Shown here piece by piece: positions 48,519-56,952 of a stretch of DNA of 64,000 bases (positions are counted from its first letter, which is position 1; every line of letters starts with the position of its first letter). The notes under the pieces are model-generated. The model was given only the letters and a program-made list of their open reading frames with translations. It had not been told where the DNA came from and ran no database searches. This DNA is from Methanoculleus sp. (GTDB lineage: Archaea; Halobacteriota; Methanomicrobia; Methanomicrobiales; Methanoculleaceae): contig JAHDQM010000005.1 in NCBI GenBank assembly GCA_018433835.1, forward strand, positions 1-64,000, read 5' to 3'. Both the position numbers and the translations under genes were made by a program.

Positions 48519-48544
48519 GTGCGACCGGAACGAAACGAGTACGA

Positions 48545-48584
48545 CAATGTTCAAGGCATTATTCTTTGTAGGATACCTTATACT
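48545..48584 (-). promoter_or_regulatory. cas8e promoter and apparent target site of the mini-CRISPR guide
   Basis: The minus strand reads AAGTATAAGG (48584 to 48575), an archaeal TATA box about 117-123 nt before the cas8e ATG, with start of transcription near 48555. The last AAG of TATAAG (48579-48577) is also a perfect type I-E PAM. Immediately after it, from 48576, the sequence GTATCCTACAAAGAA matches the guide GTATCGTACAATGAA of the mini-CRISPR at 51648 in 13 of 15 positions, with differences only at 6 and 12. A Cascade footprint here would cover the TATA box and the start site. Confidence 0.8.
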
Positions 48585-48671
48585 TTTCCCTCGGGACGTT
48601 CTAATTCACTCGTTAGGTATCAAAGAAGAGGATATGGCTTGAAGAAGAAATCAGGTCCATATTAAGGAACA

Positions 48672-51383
48672 TTATGGCCTCCCATCCCGGATCTGCAGGC
48701 CGATCTTCGGATCGTAGGTGACGATCACCTCGTTCTCCTTTTGATTCTGTGCGCGCCCCTCCCAAAACCCATCTGCGGTGAGGGTCAGAGAGATAAGGAT
48801 GCTTCCTTCCCCCCTGCCGGGCAGGAGCGGTTTTATACGCGCGACCTCACGCTCTTCAGCTCCGGAATAATGTGCAGGGCCTGCTATCCAGGACTCCCGG
48901 ACCGAGACCTGACTTCTTCTCCAGGCATCCTCTCCCCCCTCGCTCCACGGTCGGAGTTCGGCTCCGTCCCAGCGGGCCAGCACAACGGTGACGCTCGCTT
49001 CGCCGAGCCTGGTCGGTGTCCGGCTATCGTCCTCCCACTGGCCGTGCAGGTCCGCATACCCTGCTTGCGGCCGCAGCGCGTTTATCTGCGCCAGTGCTGC
49101 GTGCCCCCTGTCTTTTCCGTCTGCCTGTATCTCCCAGACCTTGAGGGTCTCGGGAACGGATGCCTGTGCCCTATCGCCAAAGACGCCTTCGATCAAAAAC
49201 CGGGCGTCATGGGGCATCGCGATTTGTCCCCGGGCTGCAAGCAGGCGCGCGGTGAGCCAGAGCTGCCCGTGTTTCTCGTATACTCGTCCTGCTCTGGGGA
49301 AGACGCTCGTAAACCAATCTCGTGCTGGAATTTCAACCGGAGGAGGAGAGAGGACCAGCAGGGTGGGCGTTGCAGCTGACCCACTCCTCCTCTCCCGGTG
49401 CCGGTGCAGTCTCCCGGCCCGCTGGATGATCAGGTCGATGGGTGCGAGGTCCGTAACCATCGCATCAAAATCGATATCCAGCGACTGCTCGACAACCTGC
49501 GTTGCTATCAGTATCTTCCCGCTGCGGTCGGTATCCGTACTCTGCTTCCCGAACCATGCCAGCACATCATCCTCAATTCTCTGACGGTCCCCAACAGTGA
49601 ACCTGGCGTGAAAGAGCTTGACGTGTTCGTCACCCCACCGTGCGGCGAGGCGCTTGTATGCCTCGATTGCGTCGATGACGGTATTCCGGATCCAGCAGGC
49701 GCACCGGCCTTCCCGAATAGCGCGCTCAAGGTAGGATTCTACATCGGCTTCACTGCTGGTGAGTTCAACCGTAACAGTCCTCCGGGAAAGGGAATCTGCC
49801 TGCATCGGCATCTCTTCCACGCCCCGGGGAGATACTATGGTCATCAGGGGAGGGTCGGCCTCGTGTATCGGCGTTGCCGAGACCCGGAGGCCTGAGCAAT
49901 AAGCGGAAACGAACCGCTCCCGGAGTTTGATAGGAAGCGTCGCCGAGAGCAGGATTGCACTGCCGCCAAAAGCCGCGTGGAACTGTAGCAGCCGTTCAAG
50001 AAGACCATTCATATACTCGTCGTAGGCATGCACCTCGTCCACAACGAGCACATGCCGGGCGAGGCCGAGCAGGCGGAGCGACTGGTGGTGGAGCGGCAGC
50101 ACGGACATGAGTGCCTGATCTATGGTGCCGACGCCGACATCGGCGAGGAGGGCTTTTTTTCGGTTATCCGAGAGCCAGGCTGCACACTCGGCTGATCCCG
50201 CATCTTCCTCAGGAGGGAAGATCTTTCTGTCGGTTTGCGGGCCGATTGACTGGCGCCAGAGGTTGGAAAGGCTCCTCGCGCTGTGGGCGAGCAGAAGCGA
50301 GGGGTGTTCACCATCCCGGAAAAACTGCCGGTATTTTTCTCCGAACCGCCTGTACATGCCGTTTGCGGTTGCCATCGTCGGTAGCCCCATGAAGATGCCT
50401 TCGGCAGACCCCCGTTCCATGAGGCGGTGCGTCAGCGCGAGTGCAGCCTCTGTCTTTCCGCTCCCGGTGACGTCCTCAACGATGAAGAGGTAGGGGCCGT
50501 CGGTGAGTTCGTAGTCGGCGACGGCTTCCTGCAGAGGTGTCGGGACCGCGTTTTCCGGAAGAAGGGACGTTATCCCCGGGAAGGTGGCGACGGCGGACGG
50601 CAAGACACCTGCCCTGGCAACCGCCTCTTTCGCCCTCGGGACGGCGTAGCGCTGCCAGTACTCCTCAAGGGGCACCATGTCCTGGTGATACCGGAAGATA
50701 TCGGCGTCCGAGCCGATCCAGTCGCTCACAACAGCCAGTCCGGCGATCAGCCAGGATACACGGGTGAAGGACTCATGCAGATCCGTTGAAAACCTGACCG
50801 GCTCTTCCGGATCTTCTGAAAGAAACAGATCCGAGCAGGCCCGGGCGAACTCGCATGCAGCCTCCCGGTCCATCGGGCCGAAGAGATCAGGGAGTGTGCC
50901 GCTGTCGGTGACGGGCTTCCCGTGATGGCCTGTCACCGCCCGTATCCAGGGGAGGAAGAGATCCTCCAGATCACACGAATCCTCGTCGGGGTCTGTTCCG
51001 AACCAGTTCTCGTCCAGCACCAGCGGCCACACTTCTCGTACGAAGACAAGCATGCCCATCGTTGTATGGTGGTGGCTGTATGGCATACTGCAGGCAGTGC
51101 CCCGGAGGCGCGACTGGAGGGTGGCGTTGATGCCCTGAAAGCGTTCGGAAAATTTACCGATATCGTGGACGGCAAGGAGGAACGTGATGAGCGAGCGGAT
51201 GTACTCGTCCCGGAGAGGGACCGCTCCGACAGTCTTCCGGAACAGCTGGGGGTCTTTGAGCAACTCGTTACCGACCGCTGCGACATCCAAGCAGTGATAG
51301 ACGAGCAGGTGCCATGCAAGGCCGTCCCCTGTATCGTACTTCCCCCAGTAGCGGTAGATGATATCGGTTTTGGGCGGATCCAT
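48672..51383 (-). CDS. cas3: CRISPR nuclease-helicase Cas3 (type I-E)
   Basis: The 903-residue protein has a N-terminal HD nuclease domain (His25/His30, HD at 73-74 in AVHDIGKF, HHHTT at 104-108, GHHGK at 152-156). A superfamily 2 helicase follows, with Walker A TGSGKT 306-311, DEVH 449-452, SATLP and QRAGRLHRH, plus a C-terminal accessory domain. It degrades DNA exposed by Cascade. It is not fused to another Cas protein. The gap of 211 bp to cas8e holds a separate promoter, so cas3 and Cascade can be expressed independently. Confidence 0.97.
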   Translation of the reverse strand: MDPPKTDIIYRYWGKYDTGDGLAWHLLVYHCLDVAAVGNELLKDPQLFRKTVGAVPLRDEYIRSLITFLLAVHDIGKFSERFQGINATLQSRLRGTACSMPYSHHHTTMGMLVFVREVWPLVLDENWFGTDPDEDSCDLEDLFLPWIRAVTGHHGKPVTDSGTLPDLFGPMDREAACEFARACSDLFLSEDPEEPVRFSTDLHESFTRVSWLIAGLAVVSDWIGSDADIFRYHQDMVPLEEYWQRYAVPRAKEAVARAGVLPSAVATFPGITSLLPENAVPTPLQEAVADYELTDGPYLFIVEDVTGSGKTEAALALTHRLMERGSAEGIFMGLPTMATANGMYRRFGEKYRQFFRDGEHPSLLLAHSARSLSNLWRQSIGPQTDRKIFPPEEDAGSAECAAWLSDNRKKALLADVGVGTIDQALMSVLPLHHQSLRLLGLARHVLVVDEVHAYDEYMNGLLERLLQFHAAFGGSAILLSATLPIKLRERFVSAYCSGLRVSATPIHEADPPLMTIVSPRGVEEMPMQADSLSRRTVTVELTSSEADVESYLERAIREGRCACWIRNTVIDAIEAYKRLAARWGDEHVKLFHARFTVGDRQRIEDDVLAWFGKQSTDTDRSGKILIATQVVEQSLDIDFDAMVTDLAPIDLIIQRAGRLHRHRERRSGSAATPTLLVLSPPPVEIPARDWFTSVFPRAGRVYEKHGQLWLTARLLAARGQIAMPHDARFLIEGVFGDRAQASVPETLKVWEIQADGKDRGHAALAQINALRPQAGYADLHGQWEDDSRTPTRLGEASVTVVLARWDGAELRPWSEGGEDAWRRSQVSVRESWIAGPAHYSGAEEREVARIKPLLPGRGEGSILISLTLTADGFWEGRAQNQKENEVIVTYDPKIGLQIRDGRP

Positions 51384-51588
51384 AGCAATAAACGTTCATA
51401 TCAAGGTTGGAGAAGATAGGTCTGCCGATTTGAAAAACCTCTTCAGCGGCCTATTTTTCCCGTAACAGTCAGTCGGACAGAGGATACGGAGTCCTGCTCG
51501 CCCAAGTATACCCTCTAGGATTGTAACTGCGGCTATCTTTTCTTGGGATTATCCGGTCAGAAAGAGAAGGAGAACCTGTCGCCGGTGC

Positions 51589-51677
51589 GGACTATCCCCA
51601 CATGATGGGGAACCTGAAAAGCCAGACGGCTGTTTCATTGTACGATACAGGTTCATCCCCACATGAATGGGGAACAA
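51589..51677 (-). CRISPR. Orphan mini-CRISPR: two decayed repeats and one guide
   Basis: The repeat-like elements start at 51589 and 51650, exactly 61 bp apart, the period of the main array. The upstream element in transcription (51650-51677) matches 23 of 28 core bases, and all changes lie outside the CCCCA/TGGGG stem and the 5'-handle ATGAACC. The second (51589-51615) has lost one loop base and differs at its far end, but keeps the stem, so Cas6e could still recognise both. The guide runs from 51648 down to 51616 (33 nt) and starts GTATCGTACAATGAA on the minus strand. Its final repeat base is T instead of G. Confidence 0.85.
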
Positions 51678-51699
51678 CTACGATATCATTCGTTTTTCC

Positions 51700-51709
51700 A
51701 ATATATAAT
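51700..51709 (-). promoter_or_regulatory. TATA box of the mini-CRISPR
   Basis: The minus strand reads CGATTATATATTGG, with the TATA centre about 26 nt upstream of 51679. Transcription would therefore start at the edge of the first decayed repeat, as expected for a stand-alone crRNA-like RNA. Confidence 0.7.
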
Positions 51710-51841
51710 CGACCTAGTTCCACCAACCGCATAAAATAAGGGTTGAACGCCGGACGATTCCGGAAAATAAGGCGCTCTGCGGGCCGGGACGCCCAACCCA
51801 CTCTCATTCAATTCAGGACGGCTATAGTCGGCTCCGTCCTC

Positions 51842-53026
51842 TCAAAACACCCCGCCGACCAGAGCCCGTGCAATAAAATAACAGCCTCCGGCCACGACCG
51901 CCGCCGCCGGGATGGTCAGGACCCACGCGATGAGGATCTCGCGGACCACTCCCCACTTGACCGCCGAGTAGCCGCGCGTTGCGCCGACGCCCATGATCGC
52001 GCCGGTCGTCGCGTGGGTCGTCGAAACCGGGACGCCGAAGGCGGTCATCAGCGAAAGGACGCTTCCCGCGGCGGTCGATGCGGCAAACCCCTGGTAGGGC
52101 CGGATCCTGGTGATCCGGTTCGCCATCTTGTCGATGACGCGCCATCCCCCTAAGAGCGTTCCGAGCGATATAGCGAGCGAGGATGCGAAGATGACCCATA
52201 GCGGGACGGAAAACTCTGTAATAAGCCCGCCGGCAAGGAGCATGGCGGTGATGATGCCCATCGCATTCTGGGCATCGTTGCTGCCGTGGCCGATAGCCTG
52301 AAACGATCCCGAAAAGATCTGGAGGTTTTTAAAGATGCGGGACAGGCGCCGCGGAGGATGGTCGCGGAAGATGTAGGTGACGAGGGTGCCGAGGGCAAAA
52401 GCGGATAGAAATCCGAGTGTGGGGGAGATGACGATGAAGATCAGAACTGCGAGAATTCCGCCGATCTTCAAAAACCCGGTTGCAATGGCGAGCGGGATGA
52501 CCGCCGTCACCCCGATGAGCCCGCCGAGGAGGAGGGTCCACGGTTTAAAGTCGCCCCTCCGGTGTGCAAGTGCGCTCGTGACGGCCGCACCGAGGAGCGC
52601 GCCCACGAGCCCGTAGAAGACGGTCTGCCCGACGAGTGCAAGCGACGGCCAGAGTACCGCCCCCGTTCCGGCGGCTGCAATGCCGGCACCGAGAAGCCCC
52701 CCGATCAGGGCATGGCTGCTCGAAACCGGGATCCCGAGGAATGATGTTGCGAGGACCCAGAGCACCGCGCCGGCCATGGCTATGAGAATCAGCGTCGGTG
52801 TAAGGAATGAAGGGTCGACGATCCCCCTCCCGATGGTTGCCGCAATTGCCGTGGTGAAGAGGAGAGGACCGAGGAGGTTGAAGACCCCTGCGAGGAGGAC
52901 CGCCTGCAGGGGCGTTAAGGCCTTGGTCGCGATGATGGTGGCGATCGAGTTTGCGGCATCGTTCAGGCCGTTTGCAAAATTAAAGAGGAGGGCGAGAAGA
53001 ATGCCGAGGATGATGATCGGGTCCAT
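51842..53026 (-). CDS. Inorganic phosphate transporter, PiT family
   Basis: From the ATG at 53026 the protein has 394 residues with about ten membrane segments. The two PiT signature repeats are FNFANGLNDAANSIAT near the N-terminus and GHGSNDAQNAMG in the second half; GIPVSSSHALIGG and GVPVSTTHATTG are the paired helix motifs. It imports phosphate with sodium or protons. It follows the DUF47 gene by 5 nt. Confidence 0.94.
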   Translation of the reverse strand: MDPIIILGILLALLFNFANGLNDAANSIATIIATKALTPLQAVLLAGVFNLLGPLLFTTAIAATIGRGIVDPSFLTPTLILIAMAGAVLWVLATSFLGIPVSSSHALIGGLLGAGIAAAGTGAVLWPSLALVGQTVFYGLVGALLGAAVTSALAHRRGDFKPWTLLLGGLIGVTAVIPLAIATGFLKIGGILAVLIFIVISPTLGFLSAFALGTLVTYIFRDHPPRRLSRIFKNLQIFSGSFQAIGHGSNDAQNAMGIITAMLLAGGLITEFSVPLWVIFASSLAISLGTLLGGWRVIDKMANRITRIRPYQGFAASTAAGSVLSLMTAFGVPVSTTHATTGAIMGVGATRGYSAVKWGVVREILIAWVLTIPAAAVVAGGCYFIARALVGGVF

Positions 53027-53031
53027 AGCGG

Positions 53032-53661
53032 TCAGGAGTGTCTGATGGCTATGTCGCTTAAGACGTTTGCGACGTCCTCGCACTTATCGGTCGCCATCTC
53101 AAGGTTCCCATAAATGTCCTTGAGTTTGATGATGGTGATCGCATCTTCCGTCTTGAAGAGGTCCATGATGGCATGACCGAGGACATTGTCCGCGACGTTT
53201 TCCAGGCGGTTCACCTCGATGCACCGTTCCTCGATCAGGCTCGGATTCTTGATCGACCGGATGCCGTTTACGGCCTTCTCGATCTCGACAACGCTCAACT
53301 GGATCAGCTTTGCAAGTTCGATCATCTGATCGTCGGTCTCGGTGATGCCGTAACTGTACATCTGCTGCGCAGTGCCGTCGATGTAGTCGAGAATGTCGTC
53401 AAGTGCCGATGCAAGGCGGGAGATCTCTTCCGGCTCGAGCGGCGTGATGAAGGTCCGGTTCAGCTGCTCGTAGATCTCGTGTGTGATCTCGTCTCCCCGG
53501 TGCTCGATCTGCTTCATCCGGTGACACTGTTCTTTCACGTTCTCGAAGTTCTCGATGAACTCTACGAGCAGATCGGCTGCGGAAATGACCGTCTGGGCCA
53601 TCCTGTCGAAGAGATCGAAAAATACCTTATCCTGAGGGACCACCCACTCCTTAATGCCCAC
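53032..53661 (-). CDS. DUF47 (PhoU-like) partner of the phosphate transporter
   Basis: The 209-residue, all-helical protein has the PhoU-like pattern MKQIEHRGDEITHEIYEQLNRTFITPLEPEEI (in parts QIEHRGDEITHEI, TFITPLEPEEI) and a second copy near RLENVADNVLGHAI. DUF47 proteins are almost always encoded beside PiT transporters and regulate them. It starts with GTG; a TATA box at 53693-53700 implies a very short leader. Confidence 0.92.
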   Translation of the reverse strand: MGIKEWVVPQDKVFFDLFDRMAQTVISAADLLVEFIENFENVKEQCHRMKQIEHRGDEITHEIYEQLNRTFITPLEPEEISRLASALDDILDYIDGTAQQMYSYGITETDDQMIELAKLIQLSVVEIEKAVNGIRSIKNPSLIEERCIEVNRLENVADNVLGHAIMDLFKTEDAITIIKLKDIYGNLEMATDKCEDVANVLSDIAIRHS

Positions 53662-53692
53662 AATAATCGTTATGAAGTTTTTTCGTCAGGGG

Positions 53693-53700
53693 CTATATAG
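53693..53700 (-). promoter_or_regulatory. TATA box of the DUF47-PiT operon
   Basis: CTATATAG lies 32-39 nt before the GTG at 53661, predicting transcription from about 53671. Confidence 0.6.
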
Positions 53701-53858
53701 CGATCGATTGTATCGCCCGGGTGGGCGGCAGTATACGATGAAACGGGACTGATGGGGAAGCGAAGCCCTTTGGCGGGCGCATCGGTCGCTCTTCTGGAGC
53801 GATCCGCCCAAATGCCCGGATTTACCGCAGGCTGTTCCCCCGCCGCGCCCGCCCGCTC

Positions 53859-54167
53859 TCACTCCGGGGCCTTCGCGAGGGTGTTGCGGATGAAGTCGAG
53901 GTCGGCTTCCTTCACCGCGACCTCATAAAGCATCGTCCCGAGACCTGAGCAGCGTTTCATGCACGGCAGCAGGACCTTCTGCCGCCTGACCTGGAGTCCG
54001 ACGAGCATGGGAAACTTCAGGAGCACCCGGACGTCCTTGAACACGAAGTCCGGCGGCATCTCATAGTACTCCCTGCAGTGCTTTCGGACGTATTCGTTTG
54101 CCTCATCGGGCGTTACGTTTATAAGAAGTACTTTTCCGCCGAGGTTGTTCACGCAGCGTGATGGCAC
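53859..54167 (-). CDS. Small conserved methanogen protein, possibly DUF1894
   Basis: The product has 102 residues from the GTG at 54167. The opening CVNNLGGKVLLINVTPDEANEYV and a CMKRCSGLGTMLYEV motif look conserved, and I associate them with the methanogen-specific family DUF1894. That assignment is tentative. A TATA box near 54195 predicts transcription from about 54169, so a leaderless GTG start is likely; GTG 54152 is the alternative. Function is unknown. Confidence 0.6.
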   Translation of the reverse strand: MPSRCVNNLGGKVLLINVTPDEANEYVRKHCREYYEMPPDFVFKDVRVLLKFPMLVGLQVRRQKVLLPCMKRCSGLGTMLYEVAVKEADLDFIRNTLAKAPE

Positions 54168-54312
54168 CAAAGGTTGTTCTTAATTATACGAATAAATACT
54201 TTGCGTCAACTGTTCGCCGTCCCGGTCCTGCGGGGGCGTTCCGGAACCCGCATTTCCGGCGGCATTTTTTCACCGGTTTACTTAATGTCTGCAGCAACCA
54301 ACTATTCTTTAA

Positions 54313-56952
54313 GTGATACGCGAACCGGCAGTTAAAAAATTCCTCTACTGGTGCGACCAGTGCAACGTCCCCCTCATCGGGCGCACCTGCGCCTGCAAGG
54401 CGAGAGTCAGGGAGATCCCCCTGCTGCAGCCGCACGACGTCCGGCCGGCACTCGCGGCGGATATGGCCCTCATCCGGCGCCTTCTTGCCGAACGGTTCGG
54501 CGACGTCCCCCTGCCCCGCGTCGTGCTCTTGAACAAGACCGGCGGTGTCGACCGGGCCGACCTCGTGATCGCACACGGCGACCGGTTCGGCTGGCTCTCG
54601 TTCGACCCCATCACCCGGAAGTTCAGCCTCGATATCGCCCCCGAAGCGCTCCCGCATGTCCTGCCCCATGCAACCCGGGGAATCGTCGACCTCGAGACCG
54701 AGCCCGCCGTGAGCGCCCATAAGGGCCGTATCGGCGGGAAACGGTTCCCCCTGAAGAATCCCGTGCCCGACGGGACGGTCATTGTATCCTACAAAAACCG
54801 GTTCGGCACCGGCGTCGTCAAGGAGGGGCAGATTCGGGTGAAGGAACTCGCCCCCGTCGAGCCCCGCACCCGGCCCGACCCGGGCTGGGATACGGTGATC
54901 GAGAAGAACCGCTACCACTTAAAGAACCTTGAGAGAAACGCGATCCGCACCATCAAAAAGCACATGAATGACCGGCCGTGCGCGAACGTCTCGTTTTCGG
55001 GCGGCAAGGACAGCACCGCCGTCCTCCACCTCGCCCGAAAAGCGGGGGTGGAGAAGGCGTTCTTCATCGACACCGGGATCGAGCTCCCCGAGACTGTGGA
55101 GTTCGTGGCGTCACAGGGGGTCGAGATCATCCGGAAGGGCGGCGACTTCTTCCAGGCGGTCGAGAAGGCCGGGCCGCCGGGGAAGGACCACCGCTGGTGC
55201 TGCAAGCTCTTAAAACTCCACCCCTTGAAGATTTACCTTGCCGGGACCGGTCCCTGCGTCACCATCCAGGGGAACCGCTGGTACGAGTCCTGGAACCGTG
55301 CCGACCTCGACGAGACGAGCCAGAACCCGGCAAACCCCCTGCAGCTGAACGTCTCGCCGATCCGGAACTGGCGGGCGCTCGAGGTCTACCTCTATCTCTG
55401 GTGGCGGAAGGCCCCCATGAATCCGCTCTACGAGAAGGGCCTTGAGCGGATAGGCTGCTACCTCTGCCCGGCGGTGCTCGAGAGCGAGTACGAAGGGCTC
55501 CGGGAGATGCACCCGGAACTGACGGATCGCTGGGACGAATTCCTTATTACGTGGGCGGAGAAGAATGGGCTGCCGGAAGCCTACCACCGGTGGGGACTCT
55601 GGCGGTGGCGGGCGCTGCCCCCGAAGATGCGCGAGGTCTGCAGGGAACGGGGCATCCCCTTGAACGAGGACTTTACCCTGAAGGCGGCCCCGGTCAGGGA
55701 AGTGGTGAAGATGGCAGGAATGAAGAGTATGGGTACCCGTGAGCCGGCACCGGCGGCGGAGAAAGAGTTTAACGCAGAGGATATCCGGAAAGACTTCCCG
55801 ATCCTCGGCGACATCATCTACCTGGACAACGCAGCGACGAGTTTCTCGCCGGAACCGGTGGTGGAGGCGCTCGTCGAGTTCGAGCACCGTTACCGGGCCA
55901 ACGTCGGCCGGGGCGTCCACCGCCTGACCCGGATCGCGACGCAGCGCTACTGGCATGCCCACGAGAAGGTGGCCCGGTTCATCAACGGCGAGGCGGGGGT
56001 GACGGTCTTTACGAAGAACGCCACCGACGCGATCAACATGGTCGCGCAGGGCCTCTCCTGGAAGCCGGGCGACCGCGTGGCGACCACCATCATCGAGCAC
56101 CACTCGAACCTCCTCCCCTGGAGAGCGCTTGCAAAGCAGGGCGTCGCGCTCGACGTGATCGGGATCGACGCCGACTACTCGCTCGACCTTGCCGCGCTCG
56201 AAGAGACCCTGGCCGGGGGCGGCGTCCGGCTCGTCGCCGTCACCCATGCCTCGAACGTCCTCGGCGTGACGACGCCTGTTAAAGAGATCGCGCGGCTATG
56301 CCGGGAGCACGGTGCGCTCCTCCTCGTGGACGGAGCACAATCCCTGCCGCACATGCCGGTCGACGTATCGAGTCTCGGTTGCGACTTCCTCTGCTTCGCG
56401 GGGCACAAGATGTTCGGGCCGACCGGGACCGGCGTCCTCTGGATGCGGGAGATGCTTATCGAGCCGCCGGTCCTCGGCGGCGGCATGGTCGCGAACGTGA
56501 CAGCGGAGGGATATGAGCCTGCGGAGGGCTACCAGCGCTACGAGGCCGGGACGCCGAACGTCGGCGGCGGTATCGCGCTCGGCGTTGCCATGGACTACCT
56601 CTCGGCGATCGGGATGGAGCGAATCCACCGGCACGAGGAGCGCCTGACCGCCCGGCTGGTCGATGGGCTCTCCGGAATCGAGGGGGTCACGGTCTACGCC
56701 GGGAGAAGGCCGGGAGCCCGGATCGGGGTAGTCTCGTTCACCATCGACAGCGTCCACCCGCAGGAGGCCGCACAGATGCTCGATGAAGATGCGGATATCC
56801 TGGTGCGGTCGGGGCACCACTGCTGCCAGCCGCTCATGGAGCACCTGAAACTCCCGGAAGGGACGGTGCGGGCGAGTATGGCGGCCTTCACGACGGAGCA
56901 GGAGATCGACCTCCTCGTTGCGGCCGTCGACGAGATCAGCCGGGGGCGGTGA
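54313..56952 (+). CDS. Fusion protein: PAPS-reductase-like ATP-pyrophosphatase plus SufS-type cysteine desulfurase
   Basis: The 879-residue protein has four parts. A zinc ribbon comes first (Cys14, Cys17, Cys26, Cys28). A PUA-like domain follows (about 65-185). Then comes an adenine-nucleotide alpha-hydrolase domain with PP-loop SGGKDS (229-234), WCCKLLK and CYLC cysteines. From about 486 there is a full PLP-dependent cysteine desulfurase with Lys699 (AGHKMFGPTG) and the catalytic Cys837 in RSGHHCCQP. The first three parts form a known archaeal PAPS-reductase-like architecture. Joining a desulfurase suggests direct sulfur hand-over, perhaps for tRNA thiolation or cofactor sulfuration. No frameshift is visible between the parts. 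The start is GTG. Confidence 0.88.
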   Translation: MIREPAVKKFLYWCDQCNVPLIGRTCACKARVREIPLLQPHDVRPALAADMALIRRLLAERFGDVPLPRVVLLNKTGGVDRADLVIAHGDRFGWLSFDPITRKFSLDIAPEALPHVLPHATRGIVDLETEPAVSAHKGRIGGKRFPLKNPVPDGTVIVSYKNRFGTGVVKEGQIRVKELAPVEPRTRPDPGWDTVIEKNRYHLKNLERNAIRTIKKHMNDRPCANVSFSGGKDSTAVLHLARKAGVEKAFFIDTGIELPETVEFVASQGVEIIRKGGDFFQAVEKAGPPGKDHRWCCKLLKLHPLKIYLAGTGPCVTIQGNRWYESWNRADLDETSQNPANPLQLNVSPIRNWRALEVYLYLWWRKAPMNPLYEKGLERIGCYLCPAVLESEYEGLREMHPELTDRWDEFLITWAEKNGLPEAYHRWGLWRWRALPPKMREVCRERGIPLNEDFTLKAAPVREVVKMAGMKSMGTREPAPAAEKEFNAEDIRKDFPILGDIIYLDNAATSFSPEPVVEALVEFEHRYRANVGRGVHRLTRIATQRYWHAHEKVARFINGEAGVTVFTKNATDAINMVAQGLSWKPGDRVATTIIEHHSNLLPWRALAKQGVALDVIGIDADYSLDLAALEETLAGGGVRLVAVTHASNVLGVTTPVKEIARLCREHGALLLVDGAQSLPHMPVDVSSLGCDFLCFAGHKMFGPTGTGVLWMREMLIEPPVLGGGMVANVTAEGYEPAEGYQRYEAGTPNVGGGIALGVAMDYLSAIGMERIHRHEERLTARLVDGLSGIEGVTVYAGRRPGARIGVVSFTIDSVHPQEAAQMLDEDADILVRSGHHCCQPLMEHLKLPEGTVRASMAAFTTEQEIDLLVAAVDEISRGR

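Larger units (their letters stand above)
51384..51841. other. 458-bp intergenic region upstream of cas3
   Basis: It holds the mini-CRISPR (51589-51677) and its promoter. Between 51384 and 51588 the minus strand has a T-rich tract (about 51560-51580, possible terminator of the mini-CRISPR RNA) and a weak TATA-like AAAAATAGG near 51450 that could serve cas3. From 51711 to 51841 I see only the end of the phosphate-transporter unit. Confidence 0.6.

Noticed and set aside
51483-51487. A second possible target of the mini-CRISPR guide upstream of cas3 (GTATCC on the minus strand)
   Set aside because: Only positions 1-5 and 7 match, and the preceding bases are CCG, not an AAG/ATG-like PAM.
51592-51807. 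A 71-codon minus-strand frame across the mini-CRISPR
   Set aside because: It runs through both decayed repeats and the TATA box; no coding signature and a better non-coding explanation exists.
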